Assembly: GCA_030839005.1 (NCBI GenBank)
Contig: JAUZEM010000562.1
Span: 1-10,541 of the forward strand
Direction of reading: 5' to 3'
Source: Actinomycetota bacterium
Lineage (GTDB): Bacteria; Actinomycetota; Acidimicrobiia; IMCC26256; PALSA-610
DNA: 10,541 bases
Shown here: positions 1-6,620 of the stretch, in pieces
How the letters are laid out: each line of letters starts with the position of its first letter
Numbering within the stretch: position 1 is the first letter of the stretch
Notes under the pieces: generated by a model
What the model saw: only the letters and a program-made list of their open reading frames with translations
What the model was told of the DNA's origin: nothing
Database searches by the model: none
Program-made: the position numbers and the translations under genes

Positions 1-716
1 TGACCCAGCGCTTCGGTCTGGTTCCCCTCGGCGAGGAACACGCGGATCAAGGCCGCGTGCGAGGTTTCTCGAAGCGGCTCGCCTCGGATCGCGGCCTGCG
101 CCGCCGCGATCGCTTCGGCCCATCGACCTTCCGCGGCCAGGTGATCGGCCATTGCCTCGAGCGCGTGCAGGCGGAGCTGGCGCCACTCCGCGGTTTCGAT
201 CAGCACCCAGTCCTCGTACCAGTCGGGAAGGAGATCGGCCGACAGCGACGCGACCGCCGCGGCCGTCGCCTCGGGCGCCATGTTCGGGGGGTCGGGTTCG
301 AGCAGGCGGTGCGCGAACCGCTTGGATTCGCGGATGTCGACGACGACTCCCGATGCGAGGTTCAGGTCGAGGTCGGCGACGTCGACCGCGGCGCGGGCTT
401 CGCCGCGCAGTCGCGTCAGCGCCGAACGCAGGCTCGCCGACGCGTGCTGCTCGGTGGAGTCCGGCCACAACGTGCCCGCGATCATGAGCCGGGTCACGGA
501 CCGATCTCTCAGCGCGAGGAGCGCGAGCAGTCGCTGGGATCCGCTCGGCAGTGAAGGCGCGGTGTCGCCGGCGCGGAATTGAAAACTGCCCAGCACCGAG
601 AGCGTGAGGTCCTCGCCGGCCTTGCGGACGAACGCGACGTCAAGCTTGTCGCCTACGGCGCGCTCGGCGCGGGGGGCGCGCTCCGGCCCGGGCGAACCGA
701 GATCCTCTTGCGTCAT
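1..716 (-). CDS. BTAD/SARP-like transcriptional regulator, N-terminal 238 residues (3' end outside window)
   Basis: Probable DNA-binding transcriptional activator of the SARP/AfsR type. The frame is open from the ATG at 716 down to base 1, so only the N-terminal part is visible. After a variable 35-residue leader, residues about 38-128 look like the OmpR-type winged helix of SARPs: a hydrophobic LLALLALR stretch (63-70), a LWP motif (83-85) and ASLRSALTRLR (94-104). Residues from about 135 onward look like a bacterial transcriptional activation domain, with helical TPR-like repeats rich in Ala, Leu and Trp (for example WYEDW at 166-170 and the EGRWAEAI repeat). The start overlaps the stop of the PAS-GGDEF-EAL gene as ATGA (716-713), so the two are probably translationally coupled in one operon. 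It may be a stand-alone short regulator or the front of a larger AfsR-like protein with an ATPase; the window cannot decide. The family assignment is by motif recognition and is fairly secure. Confidence 0.85.
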   Translation of the reverse strand, partial: MTQEDLGSPGPERAPRAERAVGDKLDVAFVRKAGEDLTLSVLGSFQFRAGDTAPSLPSGSQRLLALLALRDRSVTRLMIAGTLWPDSTEQHASASLRSALTRLRGEARAAVDVADLDLNLASGVVVDIRESKRFAHRLLEPDPPNMAPEATAAAVASLSADLLPDWYEDWVLIETAEWRQLRLHALEAMADHLAAEGRWAEAIAAAQAAIRGEPLRETSHAALIRVFLAEGNQTEALG

Positions 717-2518
717 GTTCGCCGGCGGTCTCTCAGGTCGACGATCGCCGGATTGGCGACCGGTTCGGGTCTCGAAGCCGGGCCCGGTCGTGCACGCAAC
801 TCGCCCTGTCCGTACTGGCAACCGCACTCGATGAGGAGCGCGGTCTCGACCTCCGTTTGGATGCCAACCGCGATCACCGACAGGCCGAGCGTCGTGCCGA
901 CCTGGACGAGCGCGGCGACCATGTCGCACCCGGGGGCATGGATCTCGCCGTCCGACGTCATGTTCGCGACGAGCGCGCCGTCGAGCTTCAAGAAGTCCGT
1001 CGGGAGCTGCTGGAGTCGCGGAAGCGGTGTGTGGCCGGTCCCGAATGCATCCACGCCGATGTGCACTCCGAGCTCTTGGATGGTCGTGAGCTCACTCGTG
1101 GCTGAACAACTGGCGCGCATCAGTACGCTCTCGGTCAGCTCGAGCCAGAGCCGGTCGGGCGCGACGCCCGTCTCGTCGAGCGTGGCGGCGACGACTTCGG
1201 CGAGCCCGGGTTCTGCAAGCTCCCGTGCCGAGAGGTTCACCGACATCCAACCCGGCCAACCGGCGTCTTGCCAGCGCCGTGCTTGGATGCAAGCAGCGCG
1301 TATTGCCCACGCGCCGATGGGGACGATCAACCCGGTCTGCTCGGCGGTCTCCAGGAACTGGCCGGCCCGCAGGAATCCGCGAGACGGATGTTCCCACCCG
1401 AGGAACGCCTCGACGCCCACGACGGTGCGTCGGGCGAGCTCGTGGATCGGCTCGTATTGAAGGACGAACTCGCCGCGCTCGAGCGCCGGCGTCAGATCCG
1501 CTTCGAGCTCGAATCGCCGCGAGGCCTCCTCGACCAGCACGTCGTCGAAGCGATGCCATCGGGCCCGTCCCCGTCGCTTGGCCCGGTACATGGCCGCGTC
1601 GGCGTTGCGCAGCAGCGTCGCCGAATCGGCGTGCTCGACGGACGTGCCGTCGACGGTCGCGATCCCGATGCTCGACGTGATCAGACACTGCCGGCCGTCG
1701 ACCACGATGGGTTGCTCGATCGTCGCGTGGATGCGGGACGCGATCGCGGTCGCTTCCTCGACGTCGTGTAGGCCGTCGCACACGACGACGAACTCGTCTC
1801 CGCCGATGCGGGCCACGGTGTCGGACTTCCGCTGCAGTCGCTCCAAGCGCCGTGCGATTTCCACGAGCACGCGGTCTGCGAACTCGTGACCGTACCCGTC
1901 GTTGACGATCTTGAAATCGTCGAGGTCGCAGAACAATACGGCTACGACGTCTTGCGATCGCTCCGCGCGCGACAACGCGACGTCCAATCGTTCCATCAAG
2001 GCGAGCCGGTTCGGGATCCCCGTCAGCGGGTCGCGCAGGCTGCGCTCGAGCAACGCGGCGCTCTCGGCCTTCCGGGTGGTGACGTCGCGAGCAGTAGTGA
2101 CGATGCCGTTCACGTCGGGATCGTCGAGGCAGTTGATCTCGATGTTCTCGAACCAGTGCCAGTCGCCTTCGCGGTCGCGCATCCGGACCTCGATCGGCGG
2201 AAGCGGCGGACCTCCAGGCGGCGACGCCGACACGAGGTCGTCGCGTGCGTCGACGTCTCCTGCGTGAATGAGGTCTCGTTCCCTGGTGCCCTCGAGCTCG
2301 ACGGGTTGATAGCCGAGCGCATCGGACACCGACGGGCTGCAGTACGTGAGGATGCCGTCGGCGTTGCGGACGAGGACGATGTCGCGCAGACTCGAGAGCA
2401 GCGCGTGGTCGCGGCTCTCGCCCGGATGTTCGGGCTCGAAGCGAGTCGTAGCCCCCTCCGTCGAAGTGGCGCGATCGTCGAGTCGGCTCGCTGGACCCCT
2501 GCGCGTCGATCGCCCCAT
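713..2518 (-). CDS. PAS-GGDEF-EAL protein; probable diguanylate cyclase with a degenerate EAL domain
   Basis: Soluble 601-residue c-di-GMP signalling protein with no membrane segment. A PAS sensor domain covers about residues 38-150. The GGDEF domain (about 158-322) opens with RDPLTGIPNR, carries an intact GGDEF at 239-243 and has the inhibitory I-site R230-x-x-D233 five residues upstream. The GGDEF half is therefore expected to make c-di-GMP from two GTP and to be feedback-inhibited. The EAL domain (about 338-580) keeps E370, N428, E460, D490 and K511. However, EAL reads EAF (370-372), the DDFGTG motif reads D-A-FGTG (490-495), and the AEGVET loop reads AVGIQT (550-555), which loses a metal-binding Asp and the presumed general-base Glu. 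I infer that it cannot hydrolyse c-di-GMP and may instead bind a ligand or partner. The ATG at 2518 is backed by AAGGAG nine bases upstream. Its stop overlaps the start of the BTAD regulator. Confidence 0.95.
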   Translation of the reverse strand: MGRSTRRGPASRLDDRATSTEGATTRFEPEHPGESRDHALLSSLRDIVLVRNADGILTYCSPSVSDALGYQPVELEGTRERDLIHAGDVDARDDLVSASPPGGPPLPPIEVRMRDREGDWHWFENIEINCLDDPDVNGIVTTARDVTTRKAESAALLERSLRDPLTGIPNRLALMERLDVALSRAERSQDVVAVLFCDLDDFKIVNDGYGHEFADRVLVEIARRLERLQRKSDTVARIGGDEFVVVCDGLHDVEEATAIASRIHATIEQPIVVDGRQCLITSSIGIATVDGTSVEHADSATLLRNADAAMYRAKRRGRARWHRFDDVLVEEASRRFELEADLTPALERGEFVLQYEPIHELARRTVVGVEAFLGWEHPSRGFLRAGQFLETAEQTGLIVPIGAWAIRAACIQARRWQDAGWPGWMSVNLSARELAEPGLAEVVAATLDETGVAPDRLWLELTESVLMRASCSATSELTTIQELGVHIGVDAFGTGHTPLPRLQQLPTDFLKLDGALVANMTSDGEIHAPGCDMVAALVQVGTTLGLSVIAVGIQTEVETALLIECGCQYGQGELRARPGPASRPEPVANPAIVDLRDRRRT

Positions 2519-2527
2519 ACCTCGCTA

Positions 2528-2533
2528 CTCCTT
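2528..2533 (-). promoter_or_regulatory. Ribosome binding site for the PAS-GGDEF-EAL gene
   Basis: AAGGAG on the minus strand, nine bases before the ATG at 2518. It fixes that ATG as the start. Confidence 0.7.
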
Positions 2534-2637
2534 GCGGTACCGAACCGGAAGTGAGAGCGCGTCGCGGGGTCTCGGCGAGACGCAGACTCAAGTTACGACG
2601 ACCTGACCGCGGAACGAATCCGCTGATTCCCGTAATC

Positions 2638-2654
2638 GCGGCCGGAAAGGCCGC
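2638..2654. other. Small hairpin, 6-bp stem
   Basis: GCGGCC, a five-base GGAAA loop, then GGCCGC: a perfect 6-bp stem. There is no T-run on either side, so it is not a standard intrinsic terminator. It could be a 5'-UTR structure of either divergent transcript, or chance in GC-rich DNA. Confidence 0.35.
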
Positions 2655-2690
2655 ACCCGAACGCGCTCGCCGGCTGCGCGGGGTGAGGTG

Positions 2691-2722
2691 GTCACGTTCC
2701 AGTGACGACGTCGTCACGCTCC
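2691..2722. promoter_or_regulatory. Candidate operator: 16-bp perfect palindrome within GTCAC/GTGAC repeats
   Basis: Bases 2702-2717 read GTGACGACGTCGTCAC, a perfect 8+8 palindrome. GTCAC at 2691-2695 also pairs with GTGAC at 2702-2706 across six bases. In addition GTCACGTTCC (2691-2700) recurs as GTCACGCTCC (2713-2722) with one mismatch, exactly 22 bp start to start, or about two helical turns. Same-face direct repeats at 11- or 22-bp spacing are known for SARP-family activators, and a SARP-like gene sits in the leftward operon. The palindrome would instead suit a symmetric dimer. That a protein binds here is inference. Confidence 0.45.
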
Positions 2723-2763
2723 GAGACAACGGTGGAGACGGATGGCGAGGCGAGCCATCGAGC

Positions 2764-2769
2764 AGGAGG
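2764..2769 (+). promoter_or_regulatory. Shine-Dalgarno sequence AGGAGG ahead of the leader ORF
   Basis: AGGAGG lies seven bases before the ATG at 2777, not before the zinc-ribbon ATG at 2806, which has no recognisable site of its own. This favours ribosome entry at the leader ORF followed by coupling into the zinc-ribbon gene. Confidence 0.55.
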
Positions 2770-2773
2770 CCCT

Positions 2774-2803
2774 GACATGACGAACGGCGACATGACGAAC
2801 GGC
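2774..2803 (+). repeat. Perfect 15-bp tandem direct repeat (2 copies)
   Basis: GACATGACGAACGGC occurs at 2774-2788 and is repeated without mismatch at 2789-2803. Because 15 is a multiple of three, the duplication keeps the leader frame and duplicates its ATG. It sits between the Shine-Dalgarno and the zinc-ribbon start, so its copy number would set the distance between them. Confidence 0.9.
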
Positions 2804-2809
2804 ACATGA
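2777..2809 (+). CDS. Possible 10-residue leader peptide
   Basis: A short frame ATG to TGA encoding MTNGDMTNGT. It has the best ribosome binding site in the control region (AGGAGG, 7-base spacing), and its TGA overlaps the next ATG as ATGA (2806-2809). The peptide is an in-frame duplication of five codons. It has no run of a single amino acid typical of classical attenuators, so if it is translated its role is more likely translational coupling. It could also be a chance frame created by the repeat. Confidence 0.35.
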   Translation: MTNGDMTNGT

Positions 2810-3234
2810 CACCCGGTCATTCGCGCGGGCCGAAACGATCGCGGCCGCGCGGGAGCACACGACCGACGGGCACTGCGATTACGAACGCCGAGAACGCGTC
2901 CGAATGGGTCAGCGTGACGTGCCCGGCGTGTGGTGTCGTGCGAGTGCACGCCGATCTGGTCGTCGTGCGCAACTGCATCGACGATGAAAGCTGGTCGTAT
3001 CGCGCGCGTTGCTCCAGCTGCGATACCACGTTCGTCGGCGCGACTCCGGCATCGCTCGCGCGCCCGGCAGTCGCGGCCGGTCTTGCGATCGAGCTCTGGA
3101 CGCTGCCCAGGCCGAGCGCGCGTCGAGCCGGATCGCCGTTGCGCGCCGTCGACGCGCTGGAGCTCCATCTCGAGTTGCTCGAACCGGATTGGTTCGAGCA
3201 ACTGGCTCGGGTCGAGCCGCCCGGCGAGGGCTGA
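2806..3234 (+). CDS. Small zinc-ribbon protein, conserved actinobacterial hypothetical
   Basis: A 142-residue protein with a two-knuckle zinc ribbon: CPAC at 39-42 and CSSC at 69-72, with a further C57 between them. The rest is a compact helical tail ending in a DWF motif near residues 127-129. The pattern (ribbon, WxLP-like stretch, then a VDALELHLELL helix leading into the WF motif) resembles a group of short actinobacterial proteins of unknown function that I recognise only by general form. The first 36 residues are basic and low in complexity. GTG at 2914, just before the ribbon, is an alternative start giving about 106 residues. The ATG at 2806 has no Shine-Dalgarno of its own but overlaps the leader stop. 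It may bind nucleic acid or a protein partner. It lies directly upstream of the membrane GGDEF-EAL gene on the same strand, so co-transcription is plausible. Confidence 0.75.
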   Translation: MTPGHSRGPKRSRPRGSTRPTGTAITNAENASEWVSVTCPACGVVRVHADLVVVRNCIDDESWSYRARCSSCDTTFVGATPASLARPAVAAGLAIELWTLPRPSARRAGSPLRAVDALELHLELLEPDWFEQLARVEPPGEG

Positions 3235-3353
3235 TCGCGACCGGCATGGCCGAAAGCCGCGATCAGGGTCATGCGGGACACGCAGGCCGGCGCGGAAGCC
3301 ACCGGCCCTCGAGGGTCGTCAAGGGGTGGGCTCGGTCACCCGATACCGCTCGA
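3235..3353 (+). other. 119-bp spacer upstream of the membrane GGDEF-EAL gene
   Basis: The frame of the downstream protein stays open through here, with an ATG at 3246, but G/C at third positions falls to roughly 60 percent against much higher values after 3354, and the encoded stretch is basic and Gly/His-rich. I read it as untranslated spacer. I see no clear terminator or promoter. AAGGGG at 3321-3326 is too far (27 bases) from the ATG at 3354 to be its ribosome binding site. Confidence 0.45.
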
Positions 3354-5330
3354 ATGAGTCGGATTCCGCTCAGCGAAGCCGCGCGCGCGGCGTGCCTCGA
3401 CCAGGTCATGCGCGCGCTCTGGCGGAGCTCGCTCTTCGGGATCCCCGCTTCGTCGTTGCTCGCGGTGATTTTCGGGAGCTCCGTGCCTTTGTCACGGCGA
3501 GTCGCCTTCGTCGTTCTCGTGTCGGTCGCGGACATCGTCACGATGGTGTGCACCGGGCGGTACCTGGGGCGGCGGCGCCGGGGCGAAGTTGTGAACCGCT
3601 ACACGGTCGGCCTGCTCTGCACGATGTTGGTCGCGAGCGCCTGGGGATCGCCGGCGGTGTTCGCGCTGCCAGGTGTGCAGAACGTCGAGCTGCGAGCGGT
3701 GTACATGCTCTTCGTGTGTGGTATTTCGGCGACCTACGTGGTGGGGACGGCGGCGCGCCGTCTCTACTTCTATTCGTCCCAGATCCCCTTGCTCCTGCCG
3801 GTCGCCATCGTGTTCTTGACATCGGCCGACCGCGTGACGCAACTGCTCGGTGTCGCGGTGCCGATCTATTTCGTCGTGATGGCTTCCCAACATCACGAAG
3901 TTCACGCTGTCGTGGTCAGTGAGTTGCAGCTGCGGGAGCACAACGACGAGGCCAATGCGCGCCTTCGCGTGGCGAATACGCAACTCACCCGTCAGGCGTT
4001 ACACGACGAGCTCACCGGGCTCGCCAACCGAGCGGCCTTCGTAGAGACCTTGCAGGCTGCGGTGGCGGTCGCGCGTCGCCAAGGCACGATCGTCGGCGTG
4101 CTGTACTTCGACATCGATCGGCTCAAGGTCGTGAACGACTCCCTCGGGCACGGCGCCGGCGACATGCTCCTCGTCCAGATCGCGCAGCGGGTGCACCGAC
4201 TGCTCCGGAGCACCGATGTCCTCGCGCGACTCGGCGGAGACGAATTCACCATGTTGCTCGACAAGCTCCACAGCAACGGAGAAGCCGTCGTGATCGCCGA
4301 GCGAGTCGCCCATTCGTTCGTCGAACCGTTCGAGATCTGTGGCCGACCGATCAACGTCTCCGCGAGCATCGGAGTCGCGACGAATCGCGACACGACGGAC
4401 GATGCCGAGTTGCTCTTGTCGTATGCGGACGCCGCGCAGTACCGCGCGAAACAGAGCGGCCGGAACCGCACGGAGGTGTTCGACGTCAAGTTGCGGAAGG
4501 AGATCGAGTCGCGGCTCGACGACGAGCACGCCCTACGCGACGCGATCGCCCAAGGTCGCATCGTTGCGTGGTACCAGCCCGAGGTCGATCTGCGTACGGG
4601 ACTCTTTGTCGGCGCGGAAGCGCTCGCGCGCTGGGATCACCCCGAACGCGGAATCCTCGAGGCCGGAAAGTTCGTTCCCCTCGCGGAGGAGACCGGGCTC
4701 GTGCTCGAATTGGACGATGCGATCGTGCGGAGCGCGGTGACCACGCGAGCGGAGCTCTCCGGAATTGGCCTCCTCGACAGCTTTCGGATCTGGTGCAATG
4801 TTTCCGCGACCCGGCTGACGCGCGGGATGCCGGCGGAGCAGCTCGCGCGACTCTTCGAACGCACGGGTTGTGACCCGAACCTGATCGGCCTCGAGATCAC
4901 CGAGACGGGAGTGCTGGGTGACGTGGTCGCGGCGGCACGTGAGATCGCGGCTGTCCGGGAGCTCGGCGTCAAGGTCGCGCTCGACGACTTCGGCACCGGG
5001 CATTCGTCGCTCACGCTGTTGCGCTCGCTCACGATCGACCGGGTGAAGATCGACCGGACGTTCATCTCCGAATTCACGCGCGACTCGCGCGACACCGCCA
5101 TCGTCCGACGAGTCATCGCGCTCGCCCACGACCTCGGCCTCGACGTTGTCGCCGAAGGAGTCGAGACGCCCGAGCAGGCCCGTCTCCTCGTCGAGCTGGG
5201 GTGTACACGGGCCCAGGGGCATCTCTGGGCGAAGGCGGTTCCGATCGACGAGCTCCGCGTTCGGCTGGATGCCCAGCAGCGCGACGCCGTGGTTGCCGTA
5301 CACGATCCCGAGTCCGGCATCGCGAGGTAG
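3354..5330 (+). CDS. Membrane-bound GGDEF-EAL protein (diguanylate cyclase/phosphodiesterase)
   Basis: A c-di-GMP turnover enzyme of 658 residues from this start. The N-terminus has about six hydrophobic segments (roughly 27-44, 49-66, 83-105, 115-133, 142-157, 161-177) forming a membrane sensor I cannot assign to a named family, followed by a charged helical linker (about 180-213). The GGDEF domain (about 215-372) opens with DELTGLANR, carries GGDEF at 294-298 and has an I-site R285-x-x-D288. The EAL domain (about 390-640) has EAL at 422-424, DDFGTG at 544-549 and AEGVET at 600-605, so the key catalytic motifs of both halves look intact and both synthesis and hydrolysis are possible. The start is uncertain. 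ATG 3246 would add 36 residues, but neither site has a good Shine-Dalgarno; codon bias and protein-like sequence favour 3354. An upstream in-frame extension back to 3009 would overlap the zinc-ribbon gene and is not credible. Confidence 0.93.
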   Translation: MSRIPLSEAARAACLDQVMRALWRSSLFGIPASSLLAVIFGSSVPLSRRVAFVVLVSVADIVTMVCTGRYLGRRRRGEVVNRYTVGLLCTMLVASAWGSPAVFALPGVQNVELRAVYMLFVCGISATYVVGTAARRLYFYSSQIPLLLPVAIVFLTSADRVTQLLGVAVPIYFVVMASQHHEVHAVVVSELQLREHNDEANARLRVANTQLTRQALHDELTGLANRAAFVETLQAAVAVARRQGTIVGVLYFDIDRLKVVNDSLGHGAGDMLLVQIAQRVHRLLRSTDVLARLGGDEFTMLLDKLHSNGEAVVIAERVAHSFVEPFEICGRPINVSASIGVATNRDTTDDAELLLSYADAAQYRAKQSGRNRTEVFDVKLRKEIESRLDDEHALRDAIAQGRIVAWYQPEVDLRTGLFVGAEALARWDHPERGILEAGKFVPLAEETGLVLELDDAIVRSAVTTRAELSGIGLLDSFRIWCNVSATRLTRGMPAEQLARLFERTGCDPNLIGLEITETGVLGDVVAAAREIAAVRELGVKVALDDFGTGHSSLTLLRSLTIDRVKIDRTFISEFTRDSRDTAIVRRVIALAHDLGLDVVAEGVETPEQARLLVELGCTRAQGHLWAKAVPIDELRVRLDAQQRDAVVAVHDPESGIAR

Positions 5331-5335
5331 CGTCT

Positions 5336-5350
5336 CGATCGAAGCGATCG
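5336..5350. repeat. Paired CGATCG hexamers in the gap before the amidohydrolase
   Basis: CGATCG-AAG-CGATCG lies in the 30-bp gap between the GGDEF-EAL stop and the next GTG. Because each hexamer is its own reverse complement, the pair can form a small hairpin or act as two sites. It has no T-run, so it is a poor terminator, and read-through into the amidohydrolase is possible. Confidence 0.3.
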
Positions 5351-5360
5351 CGGAGGTGAC

Positions 5361-6605
5361 GTGCAAGACCGAGCCTTGGAACCCGCGAGCAGGTACACGA
5401 TCATCTCGGTCGACGGGCATGCGGGCGCTGCAATGTCCGACTACAAGCCCTACCTCGCGTCGCGGTGGCACGACGAGTTCGATGTCTGGGCCGGCGCGTA
5501 CGTCAACCCGTTCGCCGATCTGCTTGCCGCGACCGCATACCGGAACTGGGACAGCGAGCGACGCCTCGAGGAGACGGAATCGCAGGGCGTCGTCGCCGAG
5601 GTGCTGTTCCCGAACACCGTGCCGCCGTTCTTCGCCCAGGGAAATCTCACCGCGTTGGAGCCCACGGCTGCCGATTACGAACGCCGCTTCGCGGGCCTTC
5701 AAGCCCACAACCGTTGGTTGGCCGACTTCTGCGCGGGCGCGCCGGGCCGGCGCGCCGGGCTCGCGCAGATCTTCTTGAACGACGTCGACGACGCGCTCGC
5801 CGAGGTGCGCTGGGCGAAGGAGAACATGGACGTGTTCGGCGGCATCCTGCTGCCGAACGTCGCCCCCAACTCCGCGCTGCCGCCGTTGTGGGATCCCGCT
5901 TACGAACCGCTCTGGGACCTGTGCGAAGAGCTGGACGTCGTCTTGAACGTGCACAGCGGGAGCGGCTTGCCCGACTTCGGCGAGCACGAGGCCGCGCGGG
6001 CGATCATGTTGATCGAGCTCGCGTGGTTCGCTCATCGCGCGGCGTGGCACCTGATCTTCGGTGGCGTGCTCGAACGCCATCCGAGCCTGCGCGTCGTGCT
6101 CACCGAGCAGGGCACCGGTTGGATCCCGCGCGGCCTCGAAACGCTCGACTGGTTTCACCGCCGCATGACGCACGGCGGCGCCGCCGAGGCCGTGTTCTTC
6201 GGCGCGGTCGCCGGGAGCATGTCACTGACGCCGAGTGAGTACTTCCGTCGCAACTTCTGGGTGGGCGCGAGCTTCTTGCGTCCTTCGGAGAGCGAGTTGC
6301 GCTATGAGGTCGGTGTCGACCGCATCATGTGGGGCGCGGATTATCCGCATTCCGAAGGCTCCTATCCGTACACCACGGAGGCGCTCCGTTGCGCGTTCGC
6401 ACCCTGTCCGCCCGCAGAGACGCGCATGATGCTCGAGACGACCGCCGCCGAGGTCTACGGATTCGACCTCGAGATGCTGCGGTTGATCGGCGACGAGGTC
6501 GGTCCCACGGTCGCCGAGGTGCTCGTGCCACTCGATCCGGCCGACTATCCGGCCGACTCCACGTGCAACGCGTTCGACGCGGCGCAGGTCGTCAAGTCGT
6601 GGTGA
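5361..6605 (+). CDS. Amidohydrolase-2 family (ACMSD-like TIM-barrel) metal-dependent hydrolase or decarboxylase
   Basis: A 414-residue protein of the amidohydrolase-2 group, which includes ACMSD and gamma-resorcylate decarboxylase as well as hydrolases. Presumed metal ligands are visible in order: D18-x-H20 in the N-terminal SVDGH strand, H198 in NVHSG, and D327 in WGADYPH. The position where ACMSD-type enzymes usually carry the HGG histidine reads LTEQG, giving E249. This seems typical of a large uncharacterised actinobacterial branch, so the reaction cannot be named. The GTG at 5361 has GGAGG four to five bases upstream; a later ATG would remove the D-x-H motif. It begins 30 bp after the GGDEF-EAL stop on the same strand and ends 15 bp from a convergent paralogue with which it shares order of motifs and the C-terminal YGFDL segment. 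No signal peptide is seen, so it is probably cytoplasmic. Confidence 0.9.
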   Translation: MQDRALEPASRYTIISVDGHAGAAMSDYKPYLASRWHDEFDVWAGAYVNPFADLLAATAYRNWDSERRLEETESQGVVAEVLFPNTVPPFFAQGNLTALEPTAADYERRFAGLQAHNRWLADFCAGAPGRRAGLAQIFLNDVDDALAEVRWAKENMDVFGGILLPNVAPNSALPPLWDPAYEPLWDLCEELDVVLNVHSGSGLPDFGEHEAARAIMLIELAWFAHRAAWHLIFGGVLERHPSLRVVLTEQGTGWIPRGLETLDWFHRRMTHGGAAEAVFFGAVAGSMSLTPSEYFRRNFWVGASFLRPSESELRYEVGVDRIMWGADYPHSEGSYPYTTEALRCAFAPCPPAETRMMLETTAAEVYGFDLEMLRLIGDEVGPTVAEVLVPLDPADYPADSTCNAFDAAQVVKSW

Positions 6606-6620
6606 TCGAGGCGGCTTCGG

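Larger units (their letters stand above)
2519..2805. promoter_or_regulatory. Divergent control region between the two GGDEF-EAL transcripts
   Basis: These 287 bases separate the leftward PAS-GGDEF-EAL gene from the rightward zinc-ribbon gene, so promoters for both directions should lie here. I found no convincing -35/-10 pair on either strand. What is visible is a 5-bp stem GTCTC-GGC-GAGAC (2569-2581), a 6-bp stem hairpin (2638-2654), a cluster of GTCAC/GTGAC half-sites with a perfect palindrome (2691-2722), a strong Shine-Dalgarno (2764-2769) and a tandem repeat (2774-2803). Short open frames here on the plus strand, such as 2551-2775, look like Arg-rich GC noise. Confidence 0.6.

Noticed and set aside
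579..1460. 293-residue plus-strand frame
   Set aside because: It is antisense to the EAL domain and the BTAD gene start, with low-complexity Ser/Arg-rich content and no domain.
2638..2654. Hairpin considered as an intrinsic terminator
   Set aside because: The stem is only 6 bp with no T-run in either direction, and it lies between divergent genes where no terminator is expected.
1092..2807. 571-residue open frame on the minus strand, overlapping the PAS-GGDEF-EAL gene in another frame
   Set aside because: The translation is dominated by Arg runs, as expected of a shifted frame in GC-rich DNA; the PAS-GGDEF-EAL frame carries the real motifs.
3009..3353. Long N-terminal extension of the membrane GGDEF-EAL protein
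   Set aside because: It would overlap the zinc-ribbon gene in another frame, is Arg-rich and has poor third-position bias.
4533..6173. 546-residue open frame on the minus strand
   Set aside because: It is antisense to the EAL domain and the first amidohydrolase, which both have complete family motifs. The translation has no recognisable domain and looks like a GC-rich antisense shadow.
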